Shown: one piece after another, positions 45,101 to 54,708 of the stretch
Layout of the letters: every line of letters starts with the position of its first letter
Numbering within the stretch: the first letter of the stretch is position 1
Source: Legionella moravica DSM 19234
GTDB lineage: Bacteria; Pseudomonadota; Gammaproteobacteria; Legionellales; Legionellaceae
NCBI RefSeq assembly: GCF_000423305.1
Contig: NZ_KE383999.1
Location: 364,322 to 428,321 of the forward strand
DNA length: 64,000 nt
Reading direction: 5' to 3'
Program-made: the position numbers and the translations under genes
The notes under the pieces: model-generated
What the model saw: the letters and a program-made list of their open reading frames with translations, nothing else
The model's database searches: none
What the model was told of the DNA's origin: nothing

Positions 45101-46981
45101 CTCTTTATTATACTGCATGGCAAAATCGTTAATCCATGTCACTTTGCCATTTTCAAATTTAAGTACGTAAGGCCGTTCACTAATCGCCCTTAATCCCAGG
45201 TTTTCCAATATAGGCAATACATCAGATAATGCTATGGTACTGTCATGTTGATAGACCTTTAATCTGAAATTATTCTCGGATTCATCCAGAGGGCGATAAA
45301 AATTAATCCCTAAAGGATGTTCGGCACTAAGACCATCGATATGCTTAATATCATATACAGCAGTCCGTGGAGAAAAATTATCACGATACGAAATAGGAAA
45401 AGCGTTTTTGTATAAAGCAAAATAGGCGTTTGCCTGTTCCTCACCATATGCTTCATGTAAATAATATTGCAGATCGTCGGTCCATGAACGTCCTACATCA
45501 ATCAATTTCTGTTCGATTTCCTTCAAATCATATTCTGGGCATTCCTGTGGGTTCACCTTAACAATGAAATGAATACGAGCCAGAACTGATTCCCCGAATA
45601 ACGTAGAGAATGTAATTTCTTCAGCATGAAAACTCTCTGCCAATATGTTTTGCATGGCATGTCTTAACTCGGTATTAAAGCGATCTTTGGGTACATAAAC
45701 CAGACACGAAATAAATCGTCTGTATACATCCTTGCGCGCAAACAGTCGAATTCTTTTTCTGTCCTGCATGTAAAAAATACCCATAGCAATTTCAAGAAGT
45801 TCATCTTCTGAACCCTGAATCAAATCATCCCTGGGTAAGGTTTCTAGAATATTCAGTAAGACTTTTCCTGCATGACTGCGTGGATTTAATTTAGAGTTCT
45901 CCATAATTAACGCCACTTTATGACGCAAAAATGGGATATGTCTGGGATTGGTATGATAGGCCGCAGAAGTATATAAACCAATAATTCGCCGCTCTCCAAT
46001 GACCTGCCCTTTAGAGTTAAATCGTTTAATACCGATATAATCCGTATAGGCATCTCTATGAACGCTAGCCAAAGTATTTGTTTTTGACATGACTAAGATT
46101 CGAGGAGATAAGGTTAATTCTCTGGCCTCCGGAGTCATTGCAGAGATACTGCGAGTTGAAGCTTTATTTGTAGATTCCCGTAATACGCCCAGACCGGTTT
46201 CAGGAATAGCTTGCAATATGGTTTCTTTACCTTTCTGGATTAATTCGTAATCTCGAATTCCGAGGAAAGTAAAATGATGATCTTCTATCCAGGTCAGAAA
46301 AGCTTTGGTTTCTTCGAGCTCGTCTGGATCGACCACCTTGGATACGTGATCCAGTTCTTTGATTGCTTCCCTGACTTCAGCTCTCATTTTTTCCCAATCT
46401 TCAAACACAGCCCTATTATCGTCTAGAACTCGTTCAAAATTTTTATGCAATTCCTCAAGTACTAAAGGATCTGTCTGACGGTCAATTTCCATAAATATTG
46501 GCGCTTCATGCAGCACGTTTTTTTCTTCAGCAGCCAGTCCATTGCGCGGTAAAATATCGCACACGTGATTGTGGGTGTCTCTTTTAACCCGGATGCCGCC
46601 CATATGAATGATAAGATGAGAAGTAAGCCCCATTCTGTTTATTACCATACGCAATGAATCAACAATAAAGGGCATGTCATCGCAAATAATTTCCACAACA
46701 GTATGCGTTGTCTGCCAACCGTGGCGCTCAAAATCCGGATTATAAATTTTAATCTTGGTTTCCCTTGGGGAACGTTCAACGATTAACGACCAAAAATTGA
46801 CTACCGCACCATACAGATCATCGATATCCCATTCACGAAGATCTTCCAGGGCAACGGTTCCATATAATTGTTTGGCAAACTCGGCACAAAATCCTGCCTG
46901 CTCTCCGGTCATAGAATGTTTTATTTTTTCTACAACAGCGTCAATTATTACGTCTTTACCCTCTTCAAATTTATAGGACAT
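42101..46981 (-). CDS. gdhB: NAD-specific glutamate dehydrogenase (large GDH180 type)
   Basis: 1,626 aa, the usual size of the 180-kDa class. N-terminal ACT-like regulatory region, then the catalytic core at about residues 730-1250: [20 protein letters not shown], then [14 protein letters not shown] with the catalytic lysine, and [17 protein letters not shown]. It oxidises glutamate to 2-oxoglutarate and ammonia, feeding amino acid carbon into the TCA cycle, which suits Legionella's use of amino acids. The gene stands alone, with its own terminator downstream. Confidence 0.96.
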   Translation of the reverse strand: [1626 protein letters not shown]

Positions 46982-47034
46982 TAGTTCACCCCGTCAGATT
47001 TTTATATGCTCTGCAGCATTAATTATTGTTTAAA

Positions 47035-47544
47035 TTATTGAATATATACCAATGTATCCGTTGTAACCCAGTTTGCCAGCTCAATCACCGCATTGTTATT
47101 TAAACGGATGCAGCCATGAGAGCCTGGTATGCCCAATCGCGTTGAATCAGGAGTACCATGAATGTAGATATATCGCTCCAGAGTATCTACATTGCCACCT
47201 TTATTTCGTCCTGGCTCCAAGCCTTCCAGTTGTATTATTCGCGTTAATATCCAGTCTCTGCCAGGAAATTGTTCAGCTAATTGCTCTGAGTACATTTCCC
47301 CCGTCCACTTTCTTGCAACCAATACACTATTAACCTGTTGTTCCAATCCAATAATAGAATAGACTCTGTGCCATCCTCTCGGAGTGCACTCGCTATTTTT
47401 TATTTCTCCTGCGCCATTCTTTCCAGTAGACACTGGGTAAGTAAAAGTCAGGTTTTTATTTTCAAAACCATTCATTTCCTGTTGAGCAATAGAAATATAA
47501 ATAGTTTTTCCGTTTTTTTTTATCTTATGCATCACTGATCGCAA
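47035..47544 (-). CDS. L,D-transpeptidase (YkuD domain)
   Basis: 169 aa, or 165 from ATG 47532. The active-site motif is complete: IYIHGTPDSTRLG, then SHGCIRLNN with the catalytic cysteine. The YkuD domain fills the whole protein. I see no signal peptide, odd for an enzyme that acts on periplasmic peptidoglycan. It overlaps the aldehyde dehydrogenase stop by 20 bases (or 8), suggesting one transcript. Confidence 0.88.
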   Translation of the reverse strand: MRSVMHKIKKNGKTIYISIAQQEMNGFENKNLTFTYPVSTGKNGAGEIKNSECTPRGWHRVYSIIGLEQQVNSVLVARKWTGEMYSEQLAEQFPGRDWILTRIIQLEGLEPGRNKGGNVDTLERYIYIHGTPDSTRLGIPGSHGCIRLNNNAVIELANWVTTDTLVYIQ

Positions 47545-48898
47545 TTGTTTTTGTATTAACGAATTCTAAAATCCCTTCACGCGACAACTCTCTACCATAA
47601 CCGGAGTGTTTTATTCCTCCAAACGGTAATCGAGGGTCAGATGCAACAAAACTGTTTACAAAACAGACGCCTGCTTCAATCTCATTTGCAGCAATCCATT
47701 CACCTTTGCTTACATCTCGTGTAAATACAGCAGCCCCTAAGCCGTACTTACCCCTGTTTGCAAAAGAAATGGCTTCTTCCTCATCTTCAACAGCACAGAC
47801 TGAAATTACCGGGCCAAACAGTTCCTCATCGAAAGCAGTCATACCTGGTTTAATACCTGTTAATACTGTAGGAGGATAATAAAAACCCTTACCATTGGGA
47901 ATTATACCACCTAGCAATAATTTAGCACCTTGTTTAATCGATTTTTCTACTTGATTATGAAGATTATCACGCAAATCCTTGCGAGCGAGGGGACCAAGAT
48001 TGGTTTCTGCCTCCAGAGGATTGCCCATTTTGTATGAGGGTATATGTTCCATAATCTTATGGATTAATTCATTTTCAATTGTCTTCACTACAATAACACG
48101 CTTTGCTGCTATACACACCTGACCGGAATTATTTAACCTTGAAGACACTACAGCTCGAGCGGCCAAATCAGTATCAGCATCCTCAAGGATCAGATACGGA
48201 TCCGATCCCCCCAGTTCCAACACTGATTTTTTTAAATATTTACCCGCCTCCGATGCAACAGCACTCCCTGCAAGCTCACTTCCAGTAAGAGTTATCCCCG
48301 AAACGTATGAATTTTGAATGACTTTTGCCGCACCCTCATTGTCAATAATAAGATGTTGAAAAAGATTCAAGGGAAAATCAGCTTCTTTAAAAAGACGTTC
48401 AATTCGTTCACCTGTACCGGACGATATGGGTGCATGTTTTAGCAGCGCAGCATTGCCAGCCATTATCGTTGGGACTGAAAAACGAAATACCTGCCAAAAG
48501 GGAAAATTCCATGGCATTATTCCAAAAACAATACCTAAAGGTTTATAACAGACTTTTGCCGTACACCGTTCAGTGCCAATGATTCTCGGTGCGAGGTAGG
48601 ATTCAGCTTGTTCTGCATAATGTGAACATACCCAGGCACATTTCTCTATTTCAGCTATACCCGCAGTAATTGGCTTCCCCATTTCCAAGCTCATCAAATG
48701 AGCCAACTCCTCCTTATTGATTTTCAGTCGTTCTGCCAACTGGAGCATTAATTTTCGTCTCAAACTAAATGGAGTCTTTTTCCAGGATAAATACGCATTA
48801 TGCCCAGCTTCTAATTTAGAGTTAATTGCATCATCATCAAGACATTCATATTCTGCTAAAATGTGCTCTGTTGCTGGATTAATAGTCTGAATTTTCAT
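47525..48898 (-). CDS. Aldehyde dehydrogenase, succinate-semialdehyde type
   Basis: 457 aa of the ALDH superfamily: VFGIMPWNFPFWQ, ELGGSDPYLILEDADT with the catalytic glutamate, NNSGQVCIAAKRVI with the nucleophilic cysteine, and EELFGPVISV. The length and the absent N-terminal extension resemble YneI/Sad-type succinate semialdehyde dehydrogenases. Substrate is not certain. It leads a two-gene unit with the L,D-transpeptidase. Confidence 0.9.
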   Translation of the reverse strand: MKIQTINPATEHILAEYECLDDDAINSKLEAGHNAYLSWKKTPFSLRRKLMLQLAERLKINKEELAHLMSLEMGKPITAGIAEIEKCAWVCSHYAEQAESYLAPRIIGTERCTAKVCYKPLGIVFGIMPWNFPFWQVFRFSVPTIMAGNAALLKHAPISSGTGERIERLFKEADFPLNLFQHLIIDNEGAAKVIQNSYVSGITLTGSELAGSAVASEAGKYLKKSVLELGGSDPYLILEDADTDLAARAVVSSRLNNSGQVCIAAKRVIVVKTIENELIHKIMEHIPSYKMGNPLEAETNLGPLARKDLRDNLHNQVEKSIKQGAKLLLGGIIPNGKGFYYPPTVLTGIKPGMTAFDEELFGPVISVCAVEDEEEAISFANRGKYGLGAAVFTRDVSKGEWIAANEIEAGVCFVNSFVASDPRLPFGGIKHSGYGRELSREGILEFVNTKTIAISDA

Positions 48899-49092
48899 TT
48901 AGTCACCATGTGTAAGAAACATTATTAAAGTTTTACATCATCCACTACATACTATTTTAGCTAAAGTGAGCAACACTCCTTGCACTTTACTTTTGATTGT
49001 TGATACTATTTTTATATTCTATGCTGTTTTACTGTATTGAAGAGCATTATAGTTCAATAAGTTAATTTAATTAATTAACCCCGGGATAATTA

Positions 49093-49860
49093 ATGAATCA
49101 GATCAAACCACCATTTAGTCCAATGCAATATATGGCAGCATGGGCTGTGCATCTATTTACTGCCAGTGGCGCGTTTATTGGGGTTTTTACCTTAGCAAAA
49201 ATCTATCAACAGGAATATGTGATTGCATTGTGGCTCATGGCGTTAACGGTGTTTATCGACGCTGTCGATGGTACGTTTGCCCGTTTATCTCATGTAAAAA
49301 CAGTATTACCCAAAATTGATGGGGCTTTGCTGGATAATATTGTAGATTATCTAAATTATGTCATAACACCTTGTTTTTTCTTATTCGTGAAACCTGGTAT
49401 GCTGCCTACTGACTATGCCGCATTCATCATTGGAGCGATCACCATCACTTCCGCGTACCAGTTTTGCCAGGATGATGCAAAAACCCCTGATCACTTTTTT
49501 AAAGGGTTCCCTTGTTACTGGAATATTGCCGTTTTTTACATGTTTATTTTTAATACATCAATGACATTAAACGCCATTCTTTTATCAATATTTTGTGTGT
49601 TAATCTTTGTACCTGTCAAATACGTCTACCCATCAAGACTTGATTATCTCACTGACTCAAGAGTACTTAAAATCCTGATGCATTGCTGCTCGGCAATTTA
49701 CGGCGTCAGTTCAGCATGTCTGCTTATTTATTATCCTGACACCAGTACTATCTGGCTGACATTGTCTCTGGGTTACATAGCCATGTATTTATTTTTAAGT
49801 TTTTATAGAACTTATTCACCTATGATAAAAGCAAAAATATCTGCAAATAGAGATTTATAG
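49093..49860 (+). CDS. pcs: Phosphatidylcholine synthase
   Basis: 255 aa CDP-alcohol phosphatidyltransferase with about eight membrane helices. The family motif DGTFARLSH...GALLDNIVDY keeps all four aspartates of D-G-x2-A-R-x8-9-G-x3-D-x3-D. The N-terminus (WAVHLFTASGAFIG) is typical of bacterial Pcs, which condenses CDP-diacylglycerol with host-derived choline to make phosphatidylcholine, a known major lipid of Legionella. It faces away from the ALDH gene. Confidence 0.93.
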   Translation: MNQIKPPFSPMQYMAAWAVHLFTASGAFIGVFTLAKIYQQEYVIALWLMALTVFIDAVDGTFARLSHVKTVLPKIDGALLDNIVDYLNYVITPCFFLFVKPGMLPTDYAAFIIGAITITSAYQFCQDDAKTPDHFFKGFPCYWNIAVFYMFIFNTSMTLNAILLSIFCVLIFVPVKYVYPSRLDYLTDSRVLKILMHCCSAIYGVSSACLLIYYPDTSTIWLTLSLGYIAMYLFLSFYRTYSPMIKAKISANRDL

Positions 49861-49939
49861 TTCTATTTTTTCATTCCAGGATAGACTTTGCTCCTATTAT
49901 GATTAAAATAGCAACTAAAGTGTTTTTCTAGAGGAAATT

Positions 49940-50428
49940 ATGACATTATTTAACCAAATTAATAAAATATTATTATTGTCCCTATTAATTATCAATTCTG
50001 CTCACTCTGTTTCTGTATTTCCAAGAGGGTGTGAAGTATCAGGTTTCGGATACCAACAAAACTTTTTAATTTTAAATGAAACCGGTCAGCAATCCTATTA
50101 TTTAATTCAAAACCGATCTGACGCTAAAATTGAATTGGAGCGTCATGAAACTGGTGATGTATTTATGAGCCCTCCGTTGCAAGCAACGCTGGATCCAATG
50201 AATTGGGCAGCTTTTGCTTCTGATGTTAAAAATTTAAATTTCAAGTGCTATAAACATATAGAAGAAAATACTACAACCGTTGATTGTCGTGATGTGCTTG
50301 AAGTATGCCAGTATCCAAGAGTCAGATTTGCATTGAGTAATATGGGCAACTACTGGATTTCTTCAAATAAAACTCAAAATGATGTGATTCAGGATTCTGT
50401 AGCTAAAGGAATCTATTTAAAATGGTGA
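49940..50428 (+). CDS. EnhB-like exported protein
   Basis: 162 aa with a signal peptide (KILLLSLLIINSAHS) and a small domain with four cysteines. The pattern NFLILNETGQQSYYLIQNRS, then FALSNMGNYWISSNK and the C-terminal GIYLKW, resembles enhanced-entry protein EnhB of Legionella as I remember it. If so, it is a second copy away from enhABC. Role in host-cell entry is not shown by the sequence. GAGGA lies a few bases before the ATG. Confidence 0.75.
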   Translation: MTLFNQINKILLLSLLIINSAHSVSVFPRGCEVSGFGYQQNFLILNETGQQSYYLIQNRSDAKIELERHETGDVFMSPPLQATLDPMNWAAFASDVKNLNFKCYKHIEENTTTVDCRDVLEVCQYPRVRFALSNMGNYWISSNKTQNDVIQDSVAKGIYLKW

Positions 50429-50431
50429 TCA

Positions 50432-50935
50432 GTGTCTAAAAATAACTACGATTTTCACTTCATTATTTTTGGTATTGTTGGAGCGCTGATCATATTGTAT
50501 GGGCACAATCAGATTTACCCCCAGCCCTTCTATATTTTCGGCTCTCTGGCCTTGTTATTCACTGCAATACATTTCAAGCTCATTTATTTTATTGCTCTAG
50601 AGTTAATACTGGCCGCAGGACATTCGGCTATTTTATTGGATATTGGACCTAACACCCAATTTGCTCTTCCCATCTTTCTATGCGTCCAACTCTTCATTTT
50701 TTATTTAATGATTGGTAAAGAAAACATTTTTTTATTACTTATTGGAATTACTGGAATTGCCCTTCTTTCATTTGGATTTGCTTACAATAATCAATGGATA
50801 TTTTTTTCTGGTAGTTCATTTGTCGCAATTTATGCATATTACAACGCGATTGGCGGGCAATATGCTTCTTATATTTGGGCTGTACTGAATACTTTATTTT
50901 CATTTATAGCCTTGTATAAATTAATTTTTTATTAA
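50432..50935 (+). CDS. Membrane protein of unknown function, 167 aa
   Basis: The product is almost entirely hydrophobic, with five or six membrane helices (for example FIIFGIVGALIILYG and LFIFYLMIGKENIFLLLIGI). Start is GTG 50432, three bases after the EnhB-like stop. No family recognised. It probably shares a transcript with its neighbours. Confidence 0.75.
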   Translation: MSKNNYDFHFIIFGIVGALIILYGHNQIYPQPFYIFGSLALLFTAIHFKLIYFIALELILAAGHSAILLDIGPNTQFALPIFLCVQLFIFYLMIGKENIFLLLIGITGIALLSFGFAYNNQWIFFSGSSFVAIYAYYNAIGGQYASYIWAVLNTLFSFIALYKLIFY

Positions 50936-50947
50936 TTTGGAATTATT

Positions 50948-51508
50948 ATGAGTCGAACTGAATCAACTATGTTGGAATTGGGAACAAAAGCACCTGCTTT
51001 TAAGCTATTGGATGTATTATCAGGGCAGGATGTTACATTGAGACAGTCTTCTGATTACAAAGCCACTGTGATTATGTTCATCTGCAATCATTGTCCTTAT
51101 GTAAAACACATTAATGCTGAGCTTACCCGCTTGGCTAACGATTATTTACCGAAAGGAATACAGTTTTTAGCGATTAATTCAAATGATGTCGAAAACTATC
51201 CCGATGATTCACCTGAAAATATGATTACTACCGCCCAAGCTCATCACTTTCCTTTTCCTTATCTTTATGATGAAACTCAGGAAGTAGCGACTGCGTATCA
51301 CGCAGCATGCACACCCGACTTTTTTGTATTTGATCAGAGTTTGTCTCTCATATACAGAGGACAATTGGATGATTCAAGGCCAGGTAATTCTATTCCAGTA
51401 ACTGGAGATTCTATTCGAATGGCTCTGGACTGTCTGCTCGCAGACAAGCCTTTAAATTTTGTCCAAAAACCCAGCCTCGGATGCAATATCAAGTGGAAGT
51501 CAATTTAG
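50948..51508 (+). CDS. Thioredoxin-like/AhpC-TSA family protein
   Basis: 186 aa with a thioredoxin fold: FICNHCPYVKHI carries a CxxC active site (CNHC), AINSNDVENYPDDSPENM and TPDFFVFDQSLSLIYRGQLDD follow. This is the peroxiredoxin-like family with a CxxCP motif often found in Legionella. Possibly a thiol-disulfide oxidoreductase or peroxiredoxin; no signal peptide. Twelve bases after the membrane protein gene. Confidence 0.85.
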   Translation: MSRTESTMLELGTKAPAFKLLDVLSGQDVTLRQSSDYKATVIMFICNHCPYVKHINAELTRLANDYLPKGIQFLAINSNDVENYPDDSPENMITTAQAHHFPFPYLYDETQEVATAYHAACTPDFFVFDQSLSLIYRGQLDDSRPGNSIPVTGDSIRMALDCLLADKPLNFVQKPSLGCNIKWKSI

Positions 51509-51964
51509 AGACGAAATTAAAATACATCAATACTGACATCGATTCAAAACCAAAAATGGTCACAATTGCGCTATTATCGATACTTGGTATGAATTGCTTA
51601 AGCCATCCAGAAGATCTTTGAATGTTGCGCACAAGTCATTCATCTAAATGACAACTCTGCCGTATGGACATGGCTTGTGTCTGAGAGATCCTCACTTGTC
51701 TAAACGTTGTGCCTTGGCCCGACAATTCTTTGATTCTAACTAATAATCTGATTGGGCTTGCCCTGGTGCATCAAGTACATCAAATCTCTTTGGAGCATGA
51801 TATGGATTTTGTCGAGCCAAAGCCCAGCCTCTAGCTTTTTCTGATTCAAAGACACGCTATGCTAAAGAGGTGTTTGCGAACGATTAAACACGTCCATAAT
51901 AAAGAGGCCCTAAAAAGCTCGATTTGAGGTAATTTAAAATCGAGCTTTTTAAGCATATTCAACC
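51509..51964. other. Gene-free stretch after the thioredoxin-like gene
   Basis: No intact gene is seen in this 456-base stretch. On the minus strand a 38-codon frame without a start (FESEKARGWALARQNPYHA, ending QAQSDY at about 51740) looks like a protein tail and may be a relic. The bidirectional terminator at 51912-51950 closes the region. Confidence 0.35.
51912..51950. terminator. Bidirectional intrinsic terminator
   Basis: AAAAAGCTCGATTT (51912-51925) pairs perfectly with AAATCGAGCTTTTT (51937-51950). The A and T runs make it work in both directions, ending the minus-strand coiled-coil gene at 51965 and any plus-strand transcript from pcs. Confidence 0.85.
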
Positions 51965-54019
51965 TTATTGAGGACCTTTTATTTTTGCCTCTATCTCTTT
52001 TTCCTGCTCTAATAAACCTTCTTGAACTGGTTTAAATGCTTTTGCAGAAGCAGTATCTGGAGTGGTGAAGAAAGTTCCTGCATATCCTTTTCTGGTTGTC
52101 GCTTCAACTACCAAGGCGGGCACAATAGTCAGTGCTGCAATAACCCCCAATATACCTTTTAAAGTGGCAACAAGCCCTCTTACAAAGGAGTTTCCACGAT
52201 GCATTTTTAACACGGGATCAAGGGAATAAGTATAGTGATTAATCGTATTAGTTAACTGCACAAGCCTCTCTTTGCTGGGTTCAACGAAGAATTGATCACC
52301 AAAGTATGTCAAATCTCTATGAGCGAATTGAACCAATTCAGCTGCACTTTTGTATTTTTTATCACCATTTTTGAATTTTTTGTCCAAATGAGCATGAATC
52401 GCCAATAAGTCTTTCATCAATTGATTAAATTGAGTCTGTTCTTTTGACAAATCAATTTTTGGTTCAACTGGCTGTTTCTGTTCATTGAGCACTGGTGGAA
52501 TCCTCAAATCAGCCGAACCTTGTATTGAAGGCTCAATCATTGGAGCAATTGAAGTTGTGACAGCTGGAGTACCTGATAAAGGAACATGAACATACTGAAT
52601 AGCGCCTTGCATACTTCCAGTAAGTCCTTCCAATCCTAACTCCCTTTGTTGTTTTGTAGGAGTACTAACAAGTAATCGACCGGCCTCTAACATCACAGCC
52701 ATAGTACCTATAAAACTGATGACTTCTTCAGCTTTGAAGCCAGGTCTTCCTTTAGAAGCATCTAATGTTTGACTTAAAGCAGTGGATAATGCACGCTCAG
52801 TTATCGTTCTGTTCATCAATTTAGATAAAGATTGTGGATTTTTCGCATTTTGCATCACAAGACCAGTCAGATCTTCCAAATGTTCAATAGCAGGAACACT
52901 GTTCATATCGAAACTCTGAAGTTGCAGCAAAGCACCTACCTCTTCAGGTGAAGTTAATGACATAACCAGCCCTGCTTCTCCACTTAAGCCTTGTTTGTAT
53001 AAATGGAAAAAAATGCCATCAAGAGTTGATTGAGGCGATCTGATGAAGTCACGAATATCAATATGAACGCTTCCAACATTGCCTTTACCATTACCATACA
53101 GAATGGATAAGTGAGTTTTCTCGCCATTCATCAAAGCGTTCACGTCCTTTTCCATAGCTTTAACAATTTGACCTAAAACACCAGCCTTGCTTGATTTGGT
53201 ATTTGCTAACTGATTCATAAGAACTCGAATCAATTCATTTTGCGATGTCTTAGGCAAATCCGCTACAACAAGAGTACCTGCATTGCTTCCAGCACCTGTA
53301 ATTGCTTTCATCCGTGTATTATCCAGTAAACCGCTTAGCTCTTCTTTGGAACTTCCTCCGATAAGGCTAACAACCATATCTTGAATTGTCATTTTTGAAA
53401 CAGTTTCTCGTGCTTTTGTAACAGCCAAGGCGATTTGATTACGTACCTGGCGATCCTGCTCATCAATTTGCTCTATATGCCGATTGACTTGTTCTGCAAT
53501 AGAGGAAAGCTCTCTGTGTTGCGTTGCACGTTCTCTAACAGGTAGTAAATCTAAAGCCCTTCGTAAGTCAGCAGACAAGAGTCTGTAGCTTTCTAGCGAT
53601 TGATCGATGGTCGTAGTATTAGCCTTTAACACTTGTTCTGCTGCCTGGCGTAAGGCTGGGAAAATCGATTGGACCTTTTCTCTTGCTGCATGCTCTTTAA
53701 TTTCACGTGCTTCTGCTTCAACTTTAACTTTTTGTTCAGCCTCTTCTTTTAATTTCATAAGATTACGAATTTTTTGATTCAAAGGACTGCGCTCTTCTTT
53801 TGGATATGATGTTTTCACATCACGTAATTGTCGTGTTTGTTCTTGAGTGAGTTGATATTGATCAAAATATTGTGATAACTGAGTGAATTTATTCGTTAAA
53901 ATCGAGAGTCTCTCAACATTGTGAGTACCTACCGTATATCTCTCTCTGTTTATGTCAGAGATTACAGTTCGTAACTCATTTAGTTTTTGATTAAATTTTT
54001 TATCATTCAATTTTGGCAT
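51965..54019 (-). CDS. legC6: Coiled-coil candidate effector, LegC6-like
   Basis: 684 aa: long helical, charged N-terminus with coiled-coil heptads (residues about 60-220, EEAEQKVKVEAEAREIKEH), a central helical domain, and a hydrophobic hairpin near the C-terminus (GLVATLKGILGVIAALTIVP). This is typical of LegC effectors that insert in host membranes. From memory LegC6 is lpg1588, directly next to rplI, as here. ATG 54019 with the disrupted AT-rich upstream region; no signal peptide. Confidence 0.78.
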   Translation of the reverse strand: MPKLNDKKFNQKLNELRTVISDINRERYTVGTHNVERLSILTNKFTQLSQYFDQYQLTQEQTRQLRDVKTSYPKEERSPLNQKIRNLMKLKEEAEQKVKVEAEAREIKEHAAREKVQSIFPALRQAAEQVLKANTTTIDQSLESYRLLSADLRRALDLLPVRERATQHRELSSIAEQVNRHIEQIDEQDRQVRNQIALAVTKARETVSKMTIQDMVVSLIGGSSKEELSGLLDNTRMKAITGAGSNAGTLVVADLPKTSQNELIRVLMNQLANTKSSKAGVLGQIVKAMEKDVNALMNGEKTHLSILYGNGKGNVGSVHIDIRDFIRSPQSTLDGIFFHLYKQGLSGEAGLVMSLTSPEEVGALLQLQSFDMNSVPAIEHLEDLTGLVMQNAKNPQSLSKLMNRTITERALSTALSQTLDASKGRPGFKAEEVISFIGTMAVMLEAGRLLVSTPTKQQRELGLEGLTGSMQGAIQYVHVPLSGTPAVTTSIAPMIEPSIQGSADLRIPPVLNEQKQPVEPKIDLSKEQTQFNQLMKDLLAIHAHLDKKFKNGDKKYKSAAELVQFAHRDLTYFGDQFFVEPSKERLVQLTNTINHYTYSLDPVLKMHRGNSFVRGLVATLKGILGVIAALTIVPALVVEATTRKGYAGTFFTTPDTASAKAFKPVQEGLLEQEKEIEAKIKGPQ

Positions 54020-54164
54020 GATATCAGCGCTCGAAGTTAATATGTCCTAATTATAAACACATTAATCCAAAAAGTCACACCAAGATATTTGAAAAAAGAT
54101 ATTATAGATAAGTAAATTTACTTATTAAATAAAATGATAATCAAAGTAGTACTATAAAAAAGAT

Positions 54165-54194
54165 GAACTTGTGCGGTATTAACCACACAAGTTC
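54165..54194 (-). terminator. Intrinsic terminator of the rpsF-rplI operon
   Basis: GAACTTGTG (54165-54173) pairs with CACAAGTTC (54186-54194), and on the minus strand the stem is followed by ATCTTTTTT. It lies 53 bases after the rplI stop codon. Confidence 0.85.
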
Positions 54195-54246
54195 AAATCG
54201 AAAAGATAAAAAATTAAGCGTTTTTACGCATTAATTTAATAAATGA

Positions 54247-54696
54247 TTATTTAGCAGGAATAATTTCAAGTTGTAAATTAGCAATAACATCGCTATGAAC
54301 ATGTACTTCAACAGTATAGTTACCAATCGAATGCAAGGGACCTTCTGGCATTACAATTTCACGCTTGCTGATTTCAATAGCTTTTTCTACCAAGGCATCT
54401 TTAATTTCATTAACGCCAACAGAACCGTATAATTTACCCTCATCACTAGCCATAGCGCTAATCACTAAAGTAATATCGTTTATTTTTGAAGCACGTTGCT
54501 CCGCCAGAGCTAAAGCTTGTTGTGCTTTTTTCTCAAGTTCTGCACGTCGTTTTTCAAATAACTCGATACTTTTCTCTGTAGCAAAAACTGCTTTATTTTG
54601 TGGAATCAAATAATTACGACCATAACCTGACTTTACGTTCACTTTATCACCCAGATTTCCCAGGTTTCGTACTTTCTCTAATAAGATTACTTCCAT
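54247..54696 (-). CDS. rplI: 50S ribosomal protein L9
   Basis: 149 aa, full length for L9, with the family N-terminus [17 protein letters not shown] then [18 protein letters not shown], a long connecting helix ([16 protein letters not shown]) and the C-terminal domain. Last gene of the rpsF-rpsR-DUF2232-rplI operon. Confidence 0.97.
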   Translation of the reverse strand: MEVILLEKVRNLGNLGDKVNVKSGYGRNYLIPQNKAVFATEKSIELFEKRRAELEKKAQQALALAEQRASKINDITLVISAMASDEGKLYGSVGVNEIKDALVEKAIEISKREIVMPEGPLHSIGNYTVEVHVHSDVIANLQLEIIPAK

Positions 54697-54708
54697 CTTA
54701 ATAACCCC

